A stretch of 64,000 bases of DNA, taken from NCBI GenBank assembly GCA_937951675.1, contig CALFBI010000004.1, positions 62,001 through 126,000 on the forward strand, written 5' to 3'. Positions 26,264 to 34,738 of this stretch are shown here, in pieces. Origin of the DNA: an uncultured Verrucomicrobiales bacterium. GTDB taxonomy: Bacteria; Verrucomicrobiota; Verrucomicrobiia; Verrucomicrobiales; Akkermansiaceae. A program made the translations under genes and the position numbers. Numbering within the stretch: position 1 is the stretch's first letter; each line of letters begins with the position of its first letter. The notes beneath the pieces are model-generated. The model did no database searches, was not told the origin of the DNA, and worked only from the letters and a program-made list of their open reading frames with translations.

Positions 26264-27061
26264 ATGACCTTTTCTCCTATTTCGCCCTTGATGGTTACCT
26301 CTCTCTTATGCTCGACATTAATGAGCTACGGGCAGGGACCTGGTTTTGTGACTGATTATATTCAAATTAGCTCTGGTGGTGGTGCCACCGACACCCAAAT
26401 CAACACGACCACAGAAGCTCTCGCCATCTATAATGCTTCGGTCTCTCTTGGTGATGGCCAAACGGGATCCGTTAATGTCGGAAGCGCTGTTTACAATGTT
26501 GTCGAAGTTGTTAGAGGACACACCTCCCCTAATATTAATTTTGGAAACCAAGTTGCTACTTTTTCTGGAAATGACGATTGGCCCAGTCAAGACGCTATTA
26601 TCGGGGGGTCCGACTTTCTCGCCCGAACGACTAGCTCCTTAATCATTCCCGCCGGAACTTGGCAAATTGCTTTCGGCAGTGATGACGGAGCTTTCATTAA
26701 ACTTCCTGGTATTAATTTCAGTAATGAGTTCAACGAAAACGGAGGCACCTCGGGAGATGACACAATCTTTTATAACCCTCCCCGTGGCCATGCCTGGACA
26801 GGAGGAACAATCACTCTAGCGTCTGATACTACTGTTCTACTAGAAGCTCTCGTCTTCGAACGAGGAGGAGGAGACACTCTTGAAATCGCAATCCGCGATG
26901 CTAGTGCAGGATCTATCAGCTCTGTCAACTCAACTAACTGGGATCTATTAGAAAACGGACAATTAGGCTGGAATGTCACACAACCCATCCCTGAACCCAC
27001 TTCACTTGCTCTCTGCGCCTTAACAGCTCTCGTGGGTTTAGCACGTCGTTCTCGTATATAA
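26264..27061 (+). CDS. PEP-CTERM sorting-domain protein
   Basis: 265 residues. N-terminal signal region (about 1-24), then a Gly/Ser/Thr-rich beta-type secreted domain with GTWQIAFGSDDGAFIKLPG, reminiscent of PA14-like folds. The C-terminus is a full PEP-CTERM tail: IPEPTSLALCALTALVGLA (PEP at residues 243-245), then the basic RRSRI. Such tails are recognised and cut by exosortase at the inner membrane during export. An exosortase is encoded about 23 kb to the right. The last 24 bases, which encode the tail end, overlap the 3' end of the convergent PhyH-family gene. Confidence 0.9.
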   Translation: MTFSPISPLMVTSLLCSTLMSYGQGPGFVTDYIQISSGGGATDTQINTTTEALAIYNASVSLGDGQTGSVNVGSAVYNVVEVVRGHTSPNINFGNQVATFSGNDDWPSQDAIIGGSDFLARTTSSLIIPAGTWQIAFGSDDGAFIKLPGINFSNEFNENGGTSGDDTIFYNPPRGHAWTGGTITLASDTTVLLEALVFERGGGDTLEIAIRDASAGSISSVNSTNWDLLENGQLGWNVTQPIPEPTSLALCALTALVGLARRSRI

Positions 27062-27829
27062 AACGGGAGACACTCTCTCATCGGTGTAATCAGGAGCACC
27101 ATCACTTTTCTTTCTCATTAGCCGCTCGTTAATGTGGCTGAAATTCCCTTGCTCTCTAAATTGATTCTCACTTGGCGCGAGGTGAACTGCCATGCCTCTT
27201 CTGATCTCCGAAGATTTGTTTTGCCCATTTCCATGCACGAGACGGCAATGCTGAAAGCTCACCTGACCTCGCTGAATAGTCATGACTTGACGCGGTCGAT
27301 CTCCGGGGTCCCAGTCATTAGGAAGGTCTAAAAAATGTTCGTGATGAGACTTTGGCAACAACGTAATGGGCTCCATTTCCACCGAACAATCCTGAAAAGG
27401 AATCCACGCTGTAATCATGTTCTCTGAAGAACAATTCTTCCAACGTGACCTCTCCGTATGCCACGCATAATGGTGGCTTTTATGCTGATCTGGCTCGGCA
27501 TACAGAAGCTGGTCTTGCCAAAGCCGTATTTCACTCTCCCCCGTAAGAAGGCTCGCAATCTCTCCCAGAAGTGGATGCTGGGCAATCGCCGCAAGTGATG
27601 TTTGATAAAAAGAGGCATAAGGATGCTTTCTCATCGAGCTCGTGCTCACTCGAGGTCGAGGCCACTTAAACGCAGGGCTTGAATCGTAGGCTCCTTGATA
27701 AAAACGCTCCTGAGATTCCAATGCCGCCTCAATCTCGTTTTGACTCAAGATGATAGGAGAAACCCAATACCCTTCCTCTGCAAAAAAGGTGCAGTCTTTA
27801 GGAGTTGGAAGTGGGAATTCTGAAATCAT
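27038..27829 (-). CDS. phytanoyl-CoA dioxygenase (PhyH) family protein
   Basis: 263 residues from the ATG at 27827-27829, which has AAGGAAG at good spacing; the frame open to 27865 begins only with TTG and overlaps the previous stop. The Fe(II)/2-oxoglutarate oxygenase pattern is visible: FFAEEGYWVSP at the N-terminus, LWQDQLLYAEP, YAWHTERSRW (first metal His with a Glu in place of the commoner Asp), LLPKSHH, and CRLVHGNGQNKS with the distal His, then RRGMAVHLAP. Substrate unknown. It is the last gene of the leftward waaA operon and overlaps the PEP-CTERM gene end by 24 bases. Confidence 0.8.
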   Translation of the reverse strand: MISEFPLPTPKDCTFFAEEGYWVSPIILSQNEIEAALESQERFYQGAYDSSPAFKWPRPRVSTSSMRKHPYASFYQTSLAAIAQHPLLGEIASLLTGESEIRLWQDQLLYAEPDQHKSHHYAWHTERSRWKNCSSENMITAWIPFQDCSVEMEPITLLPKSHHEHFLDLPNDWDPGDRPRQVMTIQRGQVSFQHCRLVHGNGQNKSSEIRRGMAVHLAPSENQFREQGNFSHINERLMRKKSDGAPDYTDERVSPVLYTRTTC

Positions 27830-27861
27830 CGCTGCTTCCTTAAAAACATGAGCTGAAAAAA

Positions 27862-28587
27862 TCAAGAGATAGAATCAAAGTTCCCTCTCTTTAAAAAATG
27901 AATCACCGCCTCACTCACTCGCGAATCCGTCATAATCAAGGTATGATCAACCGGTAAGATTTTGAATTCTTCACCATCATCGAGTTTCCCTTTTTGGGCT
28001 GATACAATTCCATCGTTATCTTCAGATAGCAGCTTTTTGAAAAAAGGAATCAAAGGTCGATTTCCCATTAACACCCCTAGAGGAATTTGCTCATTAAAAG
28101 CAGGCACCCATTTAGAAATGTCTCTCGTGCTCATCCTCATCCCCCCAGGACCAAGCACCGCTCGCCCCACAACTTTACCCTGTAACCAATCAATGATTTC
28201 GCTCCCCTGATTGGGAGGAGCCAGCATCACCGAACTTGCGAGCGAAAAATGCGAGTTTTTTTGGCTAAGAAGACACCTCAAAATAATCCCTCCCATAGAA
28301 TGAGTCACAAAATGCACCGCTTCCCCCTTATCGAGGTAATGGTCTAAAATCTGATTCACCTCTTGTGTCAACGCAGGTAAATCCTTCCTAAACGATGGGT
28401 AAGGAATATTGAGAGTATCAAAACCTTGCTCATACAAGACGCTCGCTAAAGAATCCATCGATTCCATACTCCGCCATAAGCCGTGCAGTAGCACAACCTT
28501 AGGCTGCTTACTTTCATGCCTGCGATAACGAGGCCGATGCCAAGGCAGCGGTGGACACAATGCTTTCACTTTAAAATCAGGTTTCAT
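27862..28587 (-). CDS. alpha/beta-hydrolase, lipase-like
   Basis: 241 residues. VVLLHGLWRSMESMD forms the oxyanion strand (HG), and VHFVTHSMGGIILR is the nucleophile elbow, with Ser in THSMGG. SSVMLAPPNQGS and NDGIVS (likely Asp) and VDHTLIM (likely His) complete a plausible catalytic triad. No signal peptide, so it acts in the cytoplasm. The start overlaps the waaA stop as ATGA, so the gene is translationally coupled to Kdo transferase. A role in lipid or acyl-ester turnover is inferred only. Confidence 0.82.
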   Translation of the reverse strand: MKPDFKVKALCPPLPWHRPRYRRHESKQPKVVLLHGLWRSMESMDSLASVLYEQGFDTLNIPYPSFRKDLPALTQEVNQILDHYLDKGEAVHFVTHSMGGIILRCLLSQKNSHFSLASSVMLAPPNQGSEIIDWLQGKVVGRAVLGPGGMRMSTRDISKWVPAFNEQIPLGVLMGNRPLIPFFKKLLSEDNDGIVSAQKGKLDDGEEFKILPVDHTLIMTDSRVSEAVIHFLKRGNFDSIS

Positions 28588-29831
28588 GATTGTTGTAAAA
28601 ATTGAATCGTTTTCAGTGTCGCTCCTTGATGTTTCTTGAGGACTTCAAGCGCGATCCGGGTTTGTTGCTCAAGACGTTCCGAGCTCTCTAAAACCTGTTT
28701 TAATTGAAACCTGAGTTGGGACTGATCCGAAATTTCGATCACTCCTCCAGCGGCAATAAGCTCTTGTATCAAAGGCTGAAAATTTTCCATATGAGGACCT
28801 ACTATTACAGGTATTTCAGCATGAATGGCCTCACAAGGGTTTTGCCCTCCTTTTGATAAAATACTCTTCCCGATCATGGTAACATCCACCATTTGAGTCC
28901 ATTCGCTTAATTCTCCCGTAGAATCGAGGAGGACATGATCTTCTCCTGAATAAGGCCCCTTACTACGCTGCCAAATCGAAGAACTGACGAGCTCTTTCAT
29001 GATCTCGTCCCCTCGTTCTGCGTGCCTTGGAACAATAAGGAGAGAATACCCTTCCTCATGAAGAGCCTCATAAAACCACTTCTCCTCCTCTCCGTGCGAA
29101 CTCGCCAAAAGAACAATAGGCGCTTTTTTCCGTAATTGCTCACAAATCAGCGCGACCTCAGAAGAGGGGCTGGGGTGAGCTGAAAAAGGCTGATCAAACT
29201 TAATGCTTCCCGTGATATGGATCTGATCTTTGCTCACTCCCAATTCAAGCCACTGCTCTGCTCCTAACGAATCCTGCACCAAGACATGGTCAAGATGAGA
29301 AAAGAACATTTCTCTCACTGCGGGATATTTACGGTAACGCTGAAAAGAGGTTGGCGATAACCGCGCATTCACCACCGTTATGGGAATCTTTTTTCCTGCT
29401 ACAACCCGAAGAGTGTTTGGCCAAAAATCAGATTCTATCAATAAAAATTGTTGAGGCTGATATCGAACCAAACAACGTCTCACTACAAAAGGGATATCAA
29501 AAGGTGCGTAAATCACCTCAACCCCTGGCAAAGAAGCGTCTTGCGCTACCTTTTTCCCCGTCGAGGTCGTCACAAGCAATACAAACTCCTGCTGCGTATC
29601 CTCTTCTTTCCAGCGGCGAATCAGCTTTAAGGCTAAATTAACTTCACCTACGCTCACCGCATTCATCATGATCGCCCCTAGCTTCACTTCTTTGAAGCTA
29701 GAGTAACGACCAAACCTTTCCGAAAGGCCTGACCCCTTCCCTCCTCTGCGGCACATTTTAAAATACCATTTGGGAATCCCTAGTAATAAAAGAGGGAAAA
29801 ACAATATTTGATAAAGAAAAGATAATATCAT
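28584..29831 (-). CDS. waaA: 3-deoxy-D-manno-octulosonic acid (Kdo) transferase
   Basis: Adds Kdo from CMP-Kdo to lipid A precursor at the inner face of the cytoplasmic membrane. 415 residues with an N-terminal membrane anchor (about 1-20, MILSFLYQILFFPLLLLGIP), then the GT-B halves: GAIMMNAVSVGEVNLALKLI, VIYAPFDIPFVVRRCL, QFLLIESDFWPNTLR, and in the C-terminal half LLASSHGEEEKWFYEAL, IVPRHAERG and GGQNPCEAIHAEIPVIVGP. The protein is a full-length WaaA/KdtA. It lies 3 bases after rsmD. Confidence 0.95.
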   Translation of the reverse strand: MILSFLYQILFFPLLLLGIPKWYFKMCRRGGKGSGLSERFGRYSSFKEVKLGAIMMNAVSVGEVNLALKLIRRWKEEDTQQEFVLLVTTSTGKKVAQDASLPGVEVIYAPFDIPFVVRRCLVRYQPQQFLLIESDFWPNTLRVVAGKKIPITVVNARLSPTSFQRYRKYPAVREMFFSHLDHVLVQDSLGAEQWLELGVSKDQIHITGSIKFDQPFSAHPSPSSEVALICEQLRKKAPIVLLASSHGEEEKWFYEALHEEGYSLLIVPRHAERGDEIMKELVSSSIWQRSKGPYSGEDHVLLDSTGELSEWTQMVDVTMIGKSILSKGGQNPCEAIHAEIPVIVGPHMENFQPLIQELIAAGGVIEISDQSQLRFQLKQVLESSERLEQQTRIALEVLKKHQGATLKTIQFLQQS

Positions 29832-29834
29832 TTT

Positions 29835-30374
29835 TCAGCGATAAAAACAAAGGCTACTCCCACCATAATCCCTCCGGTCAATAAGACTCCCCTTACCCCA
29901 TAAAGGCGAAGCTAACTCTGAAGGGATCTCTATGATTAAGAGTCCTTCTTTATCTAAAATCTCCCGAAGCATACTGCCCTCTAGTAAGAGCGCCACCAAA
30001 TCGTCTTGTCCTCCTCGAGCATAAGGGGGATCCATGAAGATGACATCATAATTTTTCTTGCAGCGTTCCAAATACTTAAGCGCGTCCAATGCATGGTAAC
30101 AAGCGCCCTCCAGACGACACTTTTTCACATTTTCTTTTAAAACACTCAAAGCCCTCCGATCATTTTCTACAAAATCACAGGTTTGTGCTCCACGGCTCAA
30201 TGCTTCAATGCCTAGAGCTCCAGACCCTGCAAAAAAATCCAAAACTATCGCATCTTCCATATTAGCATGAATCATAGAAAACAGAGATTCCTTCACTCGG
30301 TCAGAAGTCGGCCGAGTCCCTTCCGCCGGGCTATTAAGACGAACTCCTCGAGCTAATCCACTAATTACACGCAT
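29835..30374 (-). CDS. rsmD: 16S rRNA (guanine-N2)-methyltransferase RsmD
   Basis: 179 residues that methylate G966 of 16S rRNA with S-adenosylmethionine. Hallmarks: MRVISGLARGVRLNSP, EGTRPTSDRVKESLFSMI, the SAM site VLDFFAGSGALGIEALSRGA, and the catalytic VIFMDPPYARGG. The C-terminus has LIIEIPSE. It sits between an unrecognised large envelope protein and waaA, 2-3 bases from each, inside one leftward operon. Confidence 0.95.
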   Translation of the reverse strand: MRVISGLARGVRLNSPAEGTRPTSDRVKESLFSMIHANMEDAIVLDFFAGSGALGIEALSRGAQTCDFVENDRRALSVLKENVKKCRLEGACYHALDALKYLERCKKNYDVIFMDPPYARGGQDDLVALLLEGSMLREILDKEGLLIIEIPSELASPLWGKGSLIDRRDYGGSSLCFYR

Positions 30375-30376
30375 GA

Positions 30377-31879
30377 TTAATTTTCCTCTGACATTTCCCG
30401 GATAGCAAATGCTTTTATTTTAGAGACGACCGATTCTAGATTTTCCCACTGGTCTGGCCGCCCAGAATTCATCCAAACCTGAGCTCCCTCAGATTTAAAA
30501 TGAAAATCTCTAAAATAGCGATCGCGGTTTCCTTCTAAAGGGTAAAGCCATCGTGAAGTCCACCTGGTTAAAAGGCTTCCCATTCCAAAACGAGTAAAAA
30601 CCTCGCTCCACCGATCATTTGCGACAATTCGGACCACTCCTCTTCCCCTTCTTTGAAAAAGAGATTCATAACCATTCCCCATCAACACAAGTTCAGGTTG
30701 ATAAACTTTGACCAAGGGCACCTGTATCAGCCCGTTCCGCATGAGAGCTTTTAGCTGAGCGTATTCAAAGTGATAATTCCCACCTCGCTTTTGATGCCGA
30801 AGCGTGAAAGGACCTACCCGAGCGTCCGCATAAAGTTTCATCTGAGTAAGCTGGAGTAAAGAACCAGCCCCTTGAAGAGTGAGTTGAGCCTGATCAAGAT
30901 CAACTCCAAACCCGGACCATTCAAACAATAAATAATGGTGTGGTTCTGAATGAGTCAAACTCACTCCTCCCTTCACTAAATAAGGCGGTCTCGACATCAA
31001 CGAGAAATCATACTGATAACGCAGAGCGCTTCCTTTCACTTCCTTGCCTTTTGCTGAAATTTGATTCTGCTTCCAAACGAGGGGAAGTCTTTTGGGAGCC
31101 CTCAGCTCCTGCTCACCGATCAGCAACCTTTCATATTCAATAAAACTCCTCTCTTCTTGATCGGTGCTAAGATGCAGCGCAATCTCATCGATTTCAATCA
31201 CAGGCAGATCACTTGAAACCTTCGTGAGCCCTATTTTTATTTTTCCTTTATTTATTTTAATCTTTCTGTGCGCCTGAACTAAGGGGGCTTGCTTCCCTTT
31301 CTGTTCATGAAGCGCTTTAGGACTGAGAGGTGACTTGTTCTCGCCCCCTTTTTTAACCAAAGGTTTTTGTTTTTGGACGGGTTCCCCTTTTTGCTTAGGA
31401 ACAGACAAATCTAACTTATTTTTTTGAGGAGCACGTAACTGTTCTTTTATTAATGGAAGAGTTTGATGATCTGTAACTTGAGTGAAAGACGGTTGATCAA
31501 TAAGCGTCTCTAATAACTCCTGAAGCTGCTTTTCAGAAAGATCCAAAAAAGGGGCCTCGATCGAAATAGACTTAAAAGGCCGTTTTTCTTCTTTAAACAA
31601 ACTTCTAAAATTGAGTGCTATTTCCATTTTCTCGATGGAAAGAAACTGGTTTTTCGAATCTCGATACCGACAAGTTGTTTCACCTACAATGATTTTAGAT
31701 TCAAAGGGGTTAATCACCACCGTTCCTAAGTTTGCCTTCACCCCTATTCTCTGCAAAATCATCTTCTCTACTCGTCCCTTTACTAACGGTGAGTTCACAA
31801 TTCCCCACCCTAAAGCCACTAGACTTACCCCAATGAAAAATGCCCAGCGTAAATACCGACCTAGGTTCTTTCTCGTCAT
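30377..31879 (-). CDS. unrecognised membrane-anchored envelope protein, AsmA-like
   Basis: 500 residues. A single N-terminal helix (about 10-28) is followed by VNSPLVKGRVEKMILQRIG and VKANLGTVVINPF, then IEKMEIALNFRSLF, a pattern common at the start of AsmA/DUF748-type repeats that bridge the periplasm. A Lys/Gln/Pro-rich linker (about 150-205) separates it from a beta-rich domain (IKINKGKIKIGL, LTLQGAGSLLQLTQ) and a final basic segment with WTSRWLYPL. The architecture suggests an inner-membrane protein reaching into the periplasm. The family call is a guess. Its stop is 2 bases before rsmD. Confidence 0.5.
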   Translation of the reverse strand: MTRKNLGRYLRWAFFIGVSLVALGWGIVNSPLVKGRVEKMILQRIGVKANLGTVVINPFESKIIVGETTCRYRDSKNQFLSIEKMEIALNFRSLFKEEKRPFKSISIEAPFLDLSEKQLQELLETLIDQPSFTQVTDHQTLPLIKEQLRAPQKNKLDLSVPKQKGEPVQKQKPLVKKGGENKSPLSPKALHEQKGKQAPLVQAHRKIKINKGKIKIGLTKVSSDLPVIEIDEIALHLSTDQEERSFIEYERLLIGEQELRAPKRLPLVWKQNQISAKGKEVKGSALRYQYDFSLMSRPPYLVKGGVSLTHSEPHHYLLFEWSGFGVDLDQAQLTLQGAGSLLQLTQMKLYADARVGPFTLRHQKRGGNYHFEYAQLKALMRNGLIQVPLVKVYQPELVLMGNGYESLFQRRGRGVVRIVANDRWSEVFTRFGMGSLLTRWTSRWLYPLEGNRDRYFRDFHFKSEGAQVWMNSGRPDQWENLESVVSKIKAFAIREMSEEN

Positions 31880-32577
31880 TTTTTAGAAATAGGAAACCTC
31901 ACAATAGAGCTTTTATCGTAAAGGCGGCGACCTGATGCCGAGACCTCCTGCAACCGATAAACAATCAGGGCATATTCACCCCCTGCTTGAATTCCTATTG
32001 CGATATTTTCTTTTGTAATACTAAAAGAACTCTCTTCGAAAAACTTCCACTCTTTCCCCTTCCAAGCACCCAGCGGACTATCTTCAGGGGCATCAATATT
32101 ATCGATTCTTACTAAAGCGCCATTAGGCGATTGGAAGTAATCACCCTTTGGGTGATATTGAAGAAGGGAAATATGACTTGCCGAACCGCTTGCTCGAATC
32201 ACCCAATTTCCATTCGAGTTCTCTTCTAAATGTAAGTTAACGGGCCCTATTTCTTTAAATTTTCGAGCCTTCCACAGTTCAGCATACTCTTTATATTCTT
32301 TGGGCGTTAAGCCCAATTTTTTATCATATAGTAACGCTCTCCCTAGAGGAGTTTTCTTCTTATGATCCCGAAACCATTCAGGGTCTTCACTCGCTGCGAT
32401 TTGAAGCTTTTGGAGAAGTGGTGCTATTTGCTTCGGAGGCAGCATCACAACTAATGCTCCTTTCACCTTTTTATCCTTTCCAAAAATTTCTTTGAAAGCT
32501 TCAGGTTCGGCATGAAGTGCCATGGATAACAAAACAGTTACCGCCATCAACTCCACTAATATAAATACTTGTCTCAT
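31876..32577 (-). CDS. unrecognised secreted protein
   Basis: 233 residues with a signal-like N-terminus (MRQVFILVELMAVTVLLSMA, cleavage likely after LHA). The first half is basic and helical (KDKKVKGALVVMLPPKQ, YKEYAELWKARKF); the second is beta-type (WVIRASGSASHISLL, FQSPNGALVRIDNID, YALIVYRLQEV). Nothing matches a family I know. The start abuts the upstream 4-helix protein gene and its stop overlaps the next start (ATGA type), so it is coupled to both. Confidence 0.55.
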   Translation of the reverse strand: MRQVFILVELMAVTVLLSMALHAEPEAFKEIFGKDKKVKGALVVMLPPKQIAPLLQKLQIAASEDPEWFRDHKKKTPLGRALLYDKKLGLTPKEYKEYAELWKARKFKEIGPVNLHLEENSNGNWVIRASGSASHISLLQYHPKGDYFQSPNGALVRIDNIDAPEDSPLGAWKGKEWKFFEESSFSITKENIAIGIQAGGEYALIVYRLQEVSASGRRLYDKSSIVRFPISKK

Positions 32578-32982
32578 TTAATCTCGCGACTGAAACGATT
32601 TCAAAAGCAGCCCTGCCCCGGCCGCAATCAGCAATAAAATTAACAATAAGTGAGTTAATTTCGTATTCATCACAAAACGAACTCGACTTAAAATCTCTAC
32701 AACAATGAGCATAAGACCTAAGCCTGATAAGACCCAACCCCACTTTGATTTCGACTTATAAAATAAACGAATCGCTCCTATCATAAATGGAGCAAATACA
32801 ATTCCCATAGAAGTCGTCTCTGATAAGCCCGACCGGTGATGAAACATGCCTGAAAAAGCCCCAAAGTCACCCGAGACTACTCTAACTGAGTCTAAAAACA
32901 GATAGAGACCTAGCCCTAGTAATACGGCACCCCATCCAAGAGTGGCCACTCCCGAACCTCCTTCTGTTCCGCCTGGTTTCAT
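32578..32982 (-). CDS. unrecognised small membrane protein
   Basis: 134 residues with about four hydrophobic helices: 13-30, 57-71, 79-96 and 108-123, joined by short loops (MFHHRSGLSETTSMG and YKSKSK). The first 11 residues are Gly-rich and the C-terminus is LLKSFQSRD. No recognisable family. The ATG overlaps the stop of the upstream gene by 4 bases, and its stop directly abuts the next start. Confidence 0.55.
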   Translation of the reverse strand: MKPGGTEGGSGVATLGWGAVLLGLGLYLFLDSVRVVSGDFGAFSGMFHHRSGLSETTSMGIVFAPFMIGAIRLFYKSKSKWGWVLSGLGLMLIVVEILSRVRFVMNTKLTHLLLILLLIAAGAGLLLKSFQSRD

Positions 32983-34025
32983 GGTGTTTTAGAGGGGCGT
33001 TCACTTTCATCCAACATAAGCCACCTTTGACAAATCACTTTTTCAATTAAAAACCCCCGCGGGTGAGTCGTGTTTGGCTGATGCTTCAAAGTAAGAATAA
33101 AAGCAATGGGCCGATAAGTATTTGTTTTCTGAAGATAAGTGAAAATATTCACCAACTTCATAAAATCGGGGTTATCTCGTCTAATATAGCCTATCCCTTC
33201 CCGATCTGCACCAGGAGTCGACATTTTGAAAGCATGGTAAACTTCCGAGTCTTCATACTCAAAAGCATAATAGTTATCCGGAAAAACATTCACTCTGAAA
33301 TCAAGTGGCTCTTCTATTTGCTGCTCGATAAATTCATTCCAGTCCATTGGTTGATAAGCCACTGATGTCTCCCAATCGATTTTCAAAGAGTCCTTACCTT
33401 CGACTAAACAGAAATGATACATACTCCCATCTTCTGCATGGATCACGGCCGTATGGATTTCTTTACCTTGGATAAGGTCGAGGGAGTAATCACTAATGTA
33501 ATCAAACTTTTTGGGCTCGAGTTGGTTCTTTTCATAATGCCCCTGCATCAATGGTAAGACACGATTAGGGTCTCTCACTAGTGGCAGCATATCCTCGATG
33601 CTTTGTGCACTCATAAAATCCGCCGCTCTTTGCTCTACTCTCGCGAGAATTTCTTCTGCTTGTTCTTTACTCACTTCCGATTGGACTCCTTTTTCTTCAG
33701 ACTTTTGCTTCTCTAAGCCCTGGTCCACAGGAGACGCGTCCGCCCTCTTATTTCGATTATGATTATTATACATCAAAACCCCTATTCCTAAGAATGCTAA
33801 GAGCACAAAAGAAGACAGCCACCAGATCGGACTCTTATTGGCTTTTTTAGATAACGCCACTTCTTTCCCTTCGCCCCATTGCTCCTCACTACCTTTAGGT
33901 TCTTCGGCAGGAGGGACTTTAGATTGAAACGTCACCTTCCCTGATCTCTCTGCTTTGCGAGTTTCAGTTGGATTCGTTAACCGCACTACTTGGTCTTTTT
34001 TTTCGGATGAAGGGTCGAGGCTCAA
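32979..34025 (-). CDS. unrecognised membrane-anchored protein
   Basis: 348 residues. A charged, disordered cytoplasmic N-terminus (about 1-65) is followed by one helix (WWLSSFVLLAFLGIGVLMY) and a periplasmic domain. The start is TTG at 34023-34025, as no ATG precedes it and the frame runs further upstream. The soluble part begins with a coiled coil (EVSKEQAEEILARVEQRA) and continues with EDMLPLVRDPNRVLP, a beta-rich region with YHFCLVEGKDSLKIDWETS, and a final KVICQRWLMLDE. This is the first gene of the operon leading to rsmD and waaA; no domain is recognised. Confidence 0.55.
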   Translation of the reverse strand: MSLDPSSEKKDQVVRLTNPTETRKAERSGKVTFQSKVPPAEEPKGSEEQWGEGKEVALSKKANKSPIWWLSSFVLLAFLGIGVLMYNNHNRNKRADASPVDQGLEKQKSEEKGVQSEVSKEQAEEILARVEQRAADFMSAQSIEDMLPLVRDPNRVLPLMQGHYEKNQLEPKKFDYISDYSLDLIQGKEIHTAVIHAEDGSMYHFCLVEGKDSLKIDWETSVAYQPMDWNEFIEQQIEEPLDFRVNVFPDNYYAFEYEDSEVYHAFKMSTPGADREGIGYIRRDNPDFMKLVNIFTYLQKTNTYRPIAFILTLKHQPNTTHPRGFLIEKVICQRWLMLDESERPSKTP

Positions 34026-34132
34026 ATCAATAGGTTGGAATTGGGATAAGCATAGAGAGATGAGATCCGACCCTCAAGTCGAGAGTTTTTTTATCACTTG
34101 CAGAACCTTCCCAACTCCTCTGCATTACTGAC

Positions 34133-34738
34133 ATGAAATATGACGCTATTTTAGTGGATATCGGGAATGTCTTAATGACTTTCGATTTCTTACCAGCCAT
34201 GAAGGAACTGGCTCCTTCATTTGGAGATGACTTCGAGGCTCCATTCGAGCTCCTCATGGAAAAAAAAGATGATTTCGAAAGAGGGCTTTTATCTGAAACG
34301 GAATATATCACTTGGGCTTCAGATATTCTCCGTTTTACCGGCACTCATGATGAATTCAAGACTGCTTGGAATTCTATATTTACCCCTAATCAATTAATGT
34401 GGAATGATTTGAAAATCTCTATGGAGCTCGGATTGAAACATGTGATTTTCTCTAATACGAATGCGATTCACGCCCCTTGGTTAATGAAAAATTGCCCTCT
34501 ATTACCCAAATTCGATGGTTATGTCTTTTCTCATCAAGTCGGGGCTATCAAGCCTCAAGCACCTATTTATCAATACGCGATCGAGCAATTTAACCTAGAT
34601 CCGTCTAAAACACTCTACATTGATGACCTTCTGCCCAATATCATTCAAGGCCAAGAATGGGGACTCCACTCACATCGTTATGACCCAAAGAATCATTCAG
34701 CATTTAAGCGTTGGTTTGACGAAAAACTCGACGCCTGA
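34133..34738 (+). CDS. HAD-superfamily hydrolase
   Basis: 201 residues of the HAD family, subclass with helical cap, similar in length to YihX-like phosphatases. Motif I is AILVDIGNVLMTF with nucleophile Asp9, motif II HVIFSNTNA, motif III Lys in VGAIKPQAPIYQYA, and motif IV TLYIDDLLPNI. A sugar or nucleotide phosphate is the probable substrate. The last 35 bases overlap the 3' end of the convergent DUF4126 gene. It is divergent from the envelope operon, 107 bases away. Confidence 0.88.
   Translation: MKYDAILVDIGNVLMTFDFLPAMKELAPSFGDDFEAPFELLMEKKDDFERGLLSETEYITWASDILRFTGTHDEFKTAWNSIFTPNQLMWNDLKISMELGLKHVIFSNTNAIHAPWLMKNCPLLPKFDGYVFSHQVGAIKPQAPIYQYAIEQFNLDPSKTLYIDDLLPNIIQGQEWGLHSHRYDPKNHSAFKRWFDEKLDA

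Noticed and set aside
27830-27865. TTG-initiated extension of the PhyH-family gene
   Set aside because: The ATG at 27827-27829 has a clear AAGGAAG site, and the extension adds residues absent from the family.
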